Shown here piece by piece: positions 1 to 3,773 of a DNA stretch of 6,172 bases. The stretch is from Sutterella sp. Lineage in GTDB: Bacteria > Pseudomonadota > Gammaproteobacteria > Burkholderiales > Burkholderiaceae_F. A model generated the notes under the pieces. The model saw only the letters and a list, made by a program, of their open reading frames with translations, ran no database searches and was not told the origin of the DNA. Each line of letters opens with the position of its first letter. Position 1 is the stretch's first letter. The DNA is taken from contig JAHHRG010000082.1 of the NCBI GenBank assembly GCA_020025965.1, forward strand, positions 1 to 6,172, read 5' to 3'. The translations under genes and the position numbers were made by a program.

Positions 1-102
1 GTCTTTCGGCTTTCCTTCAAAGCGCGAACTTCGTAAGTTTTTTTGAGTGCCTCTAGAGCTCTCTTAACTGCCGATGTTCACACTTATCGGTTCGTTGAAT
101 CT

Positions 103-117
103 AATTTTTAAAGAACA
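103..117 (-). promoter_or_regulatory. boxA antitermination site of the rRNA leader
   Basis: The minus strand reads TGTTCTTTAAAAATT, very close to the bacterial rrn boxA TGCTCTTTAACAATT (two differences). In the transcript boxA is bound by NusB/NusE (ribosomal protein S10), letting RNA polymerase read through the structured, untranslated rRNA operon. Together with two strong upstream promoters and the boxB-like hairpin, this identifies the left edge as an rrn leader. Confidence 0.88.
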
Positions 118-133
118 GCGCTTCAAGAAGCGC
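118..133 (-). promoter_or_regulatory. boxB-like hairpin of the rRNA leader
   Basis: A perfect 7-bp stem, GCGCTTC and GAAGCGC, with a 2-base spacer (125-126); in practice the loop would open to four bases. It directly precedes boxA in the transcript. In E. coli rrn leaders a boxB hairpin also lies just upstream of boxA, and the pair takes part in Nus-factor antitermination. The assignment rests on position and shape. Confidence 0.65.
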
Positions 134-142
134 AGACCGTTG

Positions 143-171
143 ATGATATAGAACCAATCGGTCTTTGTCAA
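143..171 (-). promoter_or_regulatory. rRNA operon promoter P2 (nearer to the 16S gene)
   Basis: A second sigma-70 promoter with perfect -35 TTGACA (171-166), a 17-bp spacer and -10 TATCAT (148-143, five of six). The -35 hexamer and the first three spacer bases (AAG) repeat those of P1. The predicted start is near 136, immediately before the boxB-like hairpin. With the UP element just upstream it looks the stronger of the two, which is inference only. A 6-bp inverted repeat, AGACCG/CGGTCT (164-159 and 139-134), brackets the spacer, -10 and start region. Confidence 0.85.
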
Positions 172-172
172 A

Positions 173-194
173 TTTTCGTGAAGAAAATTTTTCA
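173..194 (-). promoter_or_regulatory. UP element of rRNA promoter P2
   Basis: The 22 bases upstream of the P2 -35 box hold an A-tract running into a T-tract (GAAAAATTTTCT on the minus strand) and a second A-tract, GAAAA, next to the -35. This fits the E. coli UP-element pattern of A-tract then T-tract in the distal half nearly base for base, at the expected distance of about -38 to -59. Such elements bind the C-terminal domain of the RNA polymerase alpha subunit. The same bases form a perfect 8-bp palindrome, AAATTTTC/GAAAATTT (170-190), whose proximal arm runs into the first bases of the -35 box. Another A-tract lies just upstream (198-202). Confidence 0.7.
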
Positions 195-236
195 AGTTTT
201 TCGTTGAAGGCGTTGTGCCGTCAGCGAAGGATGAGA

Positions 237-265
237 ATTAAACACCTCTTGAAAGCCTTTGTCAA
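237..265 (-). promoter_or_regulatory. rRNA operon promoter P1 (upstream of the pair)
   Basis: A sigma-70 type promoter with a perfect -35 TTGACA (265-260), a 17-bp spacer and -10 TTTAAT (242-237, five of six to TATAAT). Transcription would begin near 230 and run leftward. It precedes a second, similar promoter and a boxA leader, the usual tandem arrangement of rrn operons. The -35 hexamer lies between the arms of an 8-bp inverted repeat (248-255 and 268-275). The discriminator (TCTCATCC) is not GC-rich. The exact start site is inferred from spacing. Confidence 0.82.
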
Positions 266-275
266 GACTTTCAAG
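248..275. repeat. Inverted repeat bracketing the P1 -35 box
   Basis: CTTGAAAG (248-255) and CTTTCAAG (268-275) are perfect 8-bp inverted arms separated by 12 bases, with centres 20 bp apart, about two helical turns. The P1 -35 hexamer (260-265) lies in the gap. The outer arm shares base 275 with the ligA terminator hairpin. It could be a dimeric-regulator operator, a weak extra hairpin after the terminator, or chance. No regulator can be named. Confidence 0.5.
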
Positions 276-302
276 GAAAATACCGCATACGCGGTATTTT
301 CC
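275..302 (-). terminator. Terminator hairpin after ligA
   Basis: A perfect 12-bp inverted repeat, GGAAAATACCGC and GCGGTATTTTCC, closed by a 4-base loop (287-290). It begins 14 bases after the ligA stop codon. Read on the minus strand, the GC-rich core CCGC/GCGG is followed by TATTTTCCTT, so the T-rich tract is partly inside the stem, and there is no longer pure T-run beyond it. Because the repeat is symmetric it could also act on plus-strand transcripts, though no plus-strand gene is seen. It separates ligA from the rRNA promoters. Confidence 0.8.
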
Positions 303-316
303 TGTCGATTTCGAAC

Positions 317-2473
317 TTATTCTGCCGTTTCAGCTTCGTCCGCCTTGAGTAAAGCGAGCATTTCCGCCTGATCAATCACCTTGACCCCCAAGGTCAGAGC
401 CTTCTCGAGTTTCGATCCGGCTTCGGCTCCGGCTACGACATAGTCCGTCTTTTTGCTGACCGATCCAGAGACTTTCGCCCCCGCTGCAATCAGAAGATCT
501 TTAGCTTCGTCACGAGACATTGTCGGCAGCGTCCCCGTCAAGACAAAGGTCTTACCTGCAACGGCACTCGATTCAGTACGCTTAGGCACTGCCGGCCACT
601 TCACACCTGCTTCGACCAGTTCGGCAATGACCTTCTGGTTGTGCGGTTCCTTAAAGAAGGCGGCCACGCTCTGTGCAATGATTTCTCCGACATCCTCAAC
701 AGCCGTCAATTCTTCGACACTCGCCGCTTCGAGTGCGGCCAAAGTACCGAAGTGCTGAGCAAGACTCAAAGCCGTTGCTTCGCCCACATGTCGACAGCCT
801 AAAGCAAAGATGAATCTGGCAAACGTCGTATTCTTGGCCTTTTCCACGCTTTCGAGCAAATTGGCAGCCGCCTTCGGCCCCATGCGCTTTTGAACGCGCT
901 TTTTCGTTTCGTCCTGCTTGGTGAGCGGTGCTGTGAGTACTTCTTCGGAAAGCTTGAAGATATCGGCAATTGACGTGACGACTTTTTCGTCAACGAGCAT
1001 CTCTACGATCTTTTCGCCGAGACCGTCGATGCCCATCGCACGTCGGGACGCAAAATGCACGATTCCGAGCTTCATCTGCGACGGGCAGTAAAGGCCGCCC
1101 GTACAGCGCGTGTCTTTTTCTTCTTCGTCACGAATCGTTGCGGAGCCGCAAACCGGACAAACGGCGGGCATCACAAAGGGAACCGCACCGTCGGTACGCT
1201 TCTCGGTGACGACTCGGACCACTTCAGGAATCACGTCGCCCGCTCGACGAACGACGACCGTGTCTCCCGGCACCAGACCCAAAGCGGCAATATGATCTTC
1301 GTTATGCAGCGTCGCGTTGGAAACCGTCACGCCGCCCACAAAAACGGGACGCAAGCGAGCAACCGGGGTGAGTTTCCCCGTGCGACCCACCTGAATGTCG
1401 ATTGCTTCGCAAACGGTCGTCGCTTCTTCCGGCGGGTACTTGTGAGCACAAGCCCAGCGCGGTTCGCGAGAGAGAAAACCCAGACGTTCTTCCAAATCAA
1501 GACTGTCGACCTTATAGACGACACCGTCGATATCGAAGTCAAGCGTAGGACGAAGCATCTGAATTTCGCGATGGAATTCTTCCAGCGCCTTCGGCCCCTC
1601 GACCACACGGCGGTTGTCGGCCACGGGGAAGCCCATTTTCTTCAGACGATCAAGAACGCCGCTCTGCGTATCGGCAAAACGCTCGCCAGAGACTTCGCCC
1701 AGGGCATAAGCGTAAAAATGGAGCGTTCGCTTGGCAGTGATCGAAGGATCCAACTGACGCAAAGAGCCGGCCGCCGCATTGCGAGGATTCACAAAGGTTT
1801 TTTGACCGACTTCGATCTGACGACGATTCAAAGCCACAAAGTCTTCGCGGTGCATGATCACTTCGCCGCGCACTTCCAGAACATCCGGCACATCTTTGCC
1901 TGTCAGCTTGAGAGGAATCGTGCGGATCGTCCGAACGTTAGCCGTCACATCTTCACCCGTCGTTCCGTCGCCGCGCGTAGCCGCTTGAACAAGGATTCCC
2001 TTTTCGTAGCGCATTGCAACGGCCAGACCGTCGAATTTCATTTCACAGTCATAGCGCACGGCAGGATCCTCGTCCGTGAGCCCCAATTCATTGCGAACGC
2101 GCTTATCAAAAGCCACGGCTCCTTCGGCCGAAAAATCCGTTTCGGTATGAATGGAAAGCATCGGACGGGAATGCACGACCTTAGCAAGGTCACTTCTTAC
2201 GGCACCGCCCACTCGCATTGTGGGAGAGGTCGGGCTCTTCTTCGCAGGGAACTTTTCTTCGAGCGCTTTCAACAAATTGAAAGTTCGGTCATATTCCGCA
2301 TCGCTTACGCTCGGATCGTCCAATACATAGTATTCGCGATCCCAACGTTCGATCTTCTCGGCCAATCTGGTCATCACCTCGACGGCATCACACTCCTTCA
2401 CATCGGCAGCTCGCAGTTCACCCGAATAATCCAATTCGCTCTCATCAAAAAGCATGCCGTTTTCTGTCGTCAT
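317..2473 (-). CDS. ligA: NAD+-dependent DNA ligase LigA
   Basis: Complete at 718 residues, with all family domains in order. It joins 5'-phosphate and 3'-hydroxyl ends at nicks using NAD+, in Okazaki fragment joining and repair. Domain Ia (about 28-95) has the NMN-site style REYYVLDDPSVSDAEYDR. The adenylation domain has KFDG with catalytic Lys146, EVRGE (200-204), DIDGVVYK (314-321) and AHKYP with Lys345. The OB fold is about 356-436. A Cys4 zinc finger uses Cys439, Cys442, Cys457 and Cys463. Helix-hairpin-helix repeats span about 475-605, and a BRCT domain lies at 637-711 (AGKTFVLTGTLPTMSRDEAK). It is longer than the roughly 670 residues of E. coli LigA because of an acidic N-terminal extension of about 25 residues and a basic insertion near 515-528. 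The ATG at 2473 is chosen because AGGA (2484-2481) sits 7 bases upstream; Met7 has no such site and Met34 would cut into domain Ia. No catalytic residue appears to be missing. Confidence 0.98.
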   Translation of the reverse strand: MTTENGMLFDESELDYSGELRAADVKECDAVEVMTRLAEKIERWDREYYVLDDPSVSDAEYDRTFNLLKALEEKFPAKKSPTSPTMRVGGAVRSDLAKVVHSRPMLSIHTETDFSAEGAVAFDKRVRNELGLTDEDPAVRYDCEMKFDGLAVAMRYEKGILVQAATRGDGTTGEDVTANVRTIRTIPLKLTGKDVPDVLEVRGEVIMHREDFVALNRRQIEVGQKTFVNPRNAAAGSLRQLDPSITAKRTLHFYAYALGEVSGERFADTQSGVLDRLKKMGFPVADNRRVVEGPKALEEFHREIQMLRPTLDFDIDGVVYKVDSLDLEERLGFLSREPRWACAHKYPPEEATTVCEAIDIQVGRTGKLTPVARLRPVFVGGVTVSNATLHNEDHIAALGLVPGDTVVVRRAGDVIPEVVRVVTEKRTDGAVPFVMPAVCPVCGSATIRDEEEKDTRCTGGLYCPSQMKLGIVHFASRRAMGIDGLGEKIVEMLVDEKVVTSIADIFKLSEEVLTAPLTKQDETKKRVQKRMGPKAAANLLESVEKAKNTTFARFIFALGCRHVGEATALSLAQHFGTLAALEAASVEELTAVEDVGEIIAQSVAAFFKEPHNQKVIAELVEAGVKWPAVPKRTESSAVAGKTFVLTGTLPTMSRDEAKDLLIAAGAKVSGSVSKKTDYVVAGAEAGSKLEKALTLGVKVIDQAEMLALLKADEAETAE

Positions 2474-2480
2474 GGTGGTT

Positions 2481-2484
2481 TCCT
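2481..2484 (-). promoter_or_regulatory. Ribosome binding site of ligA
   Basis: AGGA on the minus strand, 7 bases before the ATG at 2473 and preceded by an A-rich stretch. It decides the start codon: the alternative at Met7 has no purine-rich site at a suitable distance. It lies only 11 bases beyond the U-run of the upstream terminator. Confidence 0.75.
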
Positions 2485-2495
2485 ATTTTTTAGAC

Positions 2496-2537
2496 AAAAA
2501 AAATCCCGCCGGGAATGTTGATTCTCAGCGAGATTTT
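2496..2537 (-). terminator. Intrinsic terminator between zipA and ligA
   Basis: Read on the minus strand, AAAATCTCGC (2537-2528) pairs with GCGGGATTTT (2509-2500) over 10 bp with a single U-G wobble. The intervening 18 bases can extend the stem through a U-G pair, a G-C pair, an A-C mismatch and four more pairs (GAAU/AUUC), closing on a CAAC tetraloop. The 3' arm runs into eight consecutive T residues (2503-2496). It starts 30 bases after the zipA stop, so it most simply ends an smc-zipA transcript. Its U-run ends just before the ligA ribosome binding site, leaving no room for a promoter in between, so any ligA mRNA must cross it or start inside it. Confidence 0.85.
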
Positions 2538-2567
2538 AGTCTGCTTTTCTTTTTCCGTGACGGCCTA

Positions 2568-3728
2568 TCAAGCTTCGCGCGAGAAGATTAAACGAGCACG
2601 TGTAGAACCGCCCCGGACGCCGGCAATCGCCATCTTTTCAAGCTTCGCCGTCACTTCGTCCTGAAGAATCAAGGCCCCGCCCGCATCAATCGGGCGACGT
2701 TCGCAGTCGACCCAAGCCGCATTCAGATGGTTGGCCAAGTGGTTGGCCATCTGGAAGAACTGCTTCAAGTCGCCGCGCACCAGATTGGCGTTCGGAATAT
2801 CGAAGGTAAAGTGGACCGTACCGTCAGGTTCGCCGTGATTGGCCAAGACTAGAACCGGTTCCTTTTCAGCCGGGTCAAAGCGGTATTCCCAACGACCTCT
2901 GCCTTCAGAATTCTTCACAAAACCGCTGTCTTCGGCGACACGTTCGAGCAATTCGACCGAAATCGGCGCCTCAGTCTTCGAGACTATCAGGATTTCGAAC
3001 ATGCTGTCGTAATACTTCACGAACTTCGAAACCTTCGAGGCGTTTTCGAGCATGGTCTTCATGTCCATCGAGGGACGCACGTCCGTACCGTTATAAGCAG
3101 CCATCTGTTCCATGACCTGCAGATATTGCGAAGCGATCAATTCGTTCATCGTTGCCGTACGGTTGGCCATCGTAATACCAACTACGACTCGGCTCGATTC
3201 GTTCGGACAATACTTGAAGGGATAGTAGAGACCGTCCTTCTTGGATCGAGTCCAGATTTCGACAGGCAGATCCGAAGAAATCGCGGTCAAATCTCGGTAA
3301 AGCGCATCAAGCGCACCGAAATTGAAGCCCTTGGTGCCGATAGAGCTCATGTCGAGCACCCACTGCACGCCATAGTCGAAAACGGGTTCGGCGACCCCCG
3401 CGTAACCGATAGTTTCCGTCGGGTTCATTTCGCGCTGAGCTTCTTCGACGGCATCATTACGTTCTTTTTCGAGTTCACTGTAAATAGGCGGCTCTTCCTG
3501 CGGAAGCGGGCTGCCTTTAGATCCCGTCGACGGTTCATTCTTCTCTAAATCATCGTCGTCAAAATCGTCGTCATCTTTGTCGTTCATCAAGACATCAACA
3601 CGCTCTTCGTCGAGCGCATTGTTGTGTAACTGACGTTTCACCGAACTTTCTTCATGCTTGGAGCGCAGAAAAAAGAAACCGATCACCGCCAAGGCAACCA
3701 CGATCAGAATAATTTGTGTTTCGGTCAT
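2568..3728 (-). CDS. zipA: Cell division protein ZipA (FtsZ membrane tether)
   Basis: A 386-residue protein with ZipA architecture. Residues 5-22 form one hydrophobic N-terminal membrane segment (QIILIVVALAVIGFFFL) followed by Arg/Lys, as expected for an anchor with a cytoplasmic C-terminal part. Residues 45-115 are a low-complexity, strongly acidic linker with an Asp run at 50-60 (DKDDDDFDDDD). About 120-345 matches the C-terminal FtsZ-binding domain (starting VQWVLDMSSIGTKGFNFGALDALYRDL), and its end (QFFQMANHLANHLNAAWVDCERRPI) is typical of the betaproteobacterial family. In Escherichia coli, ZipA binds the FtsZ C-terminal tail and helps recruit later divisome proteins; the same role here is inferred. 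The ATG is the only reasonable start, since it opens the membrane segment and the next Met is residue 48. Only a weak purine stretch (CGAGA, 3741-3737) precedes it. It lies 45 bp after smc and is followed by an intrinsic terminator. The position between smc and ligA supports the call. Confidence 0.9.
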   Translation of the reverse strand: MTETQIILIVVALAVIGFFFLRSKHEESSVKRQLHNNALDEERVDVLMNDKDDDDFDDDDLEKNEPSTGSKGSPLPQEEPPIYSELEKERNDAVEEAQREMNPTETIGYAGVAEPVFDYGVQWVLDMSSIGTKGFNFGALDALYRDLTAISSDLPVEIWTRSKKDGLYYPFKYCPNESSRVVVGITMANRTATMNELIASQYLQVMEQMAAYNGTDVRPSMDMKTMLENASKVSKFVKYYDSMFEILIVSKTEAPISVELLERVAEDSGFVKNSEGRGRWEYRFDPAEKEPVLVLANHGEPDGTVHFTFDIPNANLVRGDLKQFFQMANHLANHLNAAWVDCERRPIDAGGALILQDEVTAKLEKMAIAGVRGGSTRARLIFSREA

Positions 3729-3773
3729 GAAAGTAATCTCGAAAACGAAGTCAATTGATGAATTGTACGCAAA

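Larger units (their letters stand above)
1..136 (-). other. Start of rRNA operon leader transcript (partial, 16S beyond left edge)
   Basis: This is the region downstream of the P2 start. After boxB and boxA, the minus strand has CCGATAAGTGTG (90-79), a motif I recall from betaproteobacterial pre-16S leaders, with a boxC-like GTGTG. CCGAT/ATCGG (86-90 and 71-75) can form a small stem. Further on are overlapping short palindromes (51-63) and an AACTT/AAGTT stem near 28-40. No reading frame looks coding here. The conserved 16S 5' end (AGAGTTTGATC on the transcribed strand) is not present, so the 16S gene should begin left of base 1. The call rests on context and leader motifs, not on rRNA sequence itself. 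Confidence 0.8.

Noticed and set aside
170..190. AT-rich palindrome AAATTTTC/GAAAATTT as a terminator
   Set aside because: The stem has almost no G-C pairs, and it coincides with the UP element directly upstream of the P2 -35, which explains it better.
165..371. Small plus-strand open frame at the ligA end
   Set aside because: It runs across the rRNA promoters, the terminator hairpin and the ligA 3' end on the opposite strand, and its product has no recognisable features.
1055..2521. Long plus-strand open frame of 488 codons opposite ligA
   Set aside because: It lies almost entirely antisense to a ligase with every catalytic motif intact. Its translation shows no recognisable domain and has the skewed composition of an antisense shadow.
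3126..3548. Plus-strand open frame of 140 codons opposite zipA
   Set aside because: It is fully antisense to zipA, with no recognisable domain, and is explained by the codon bias of the real gene.
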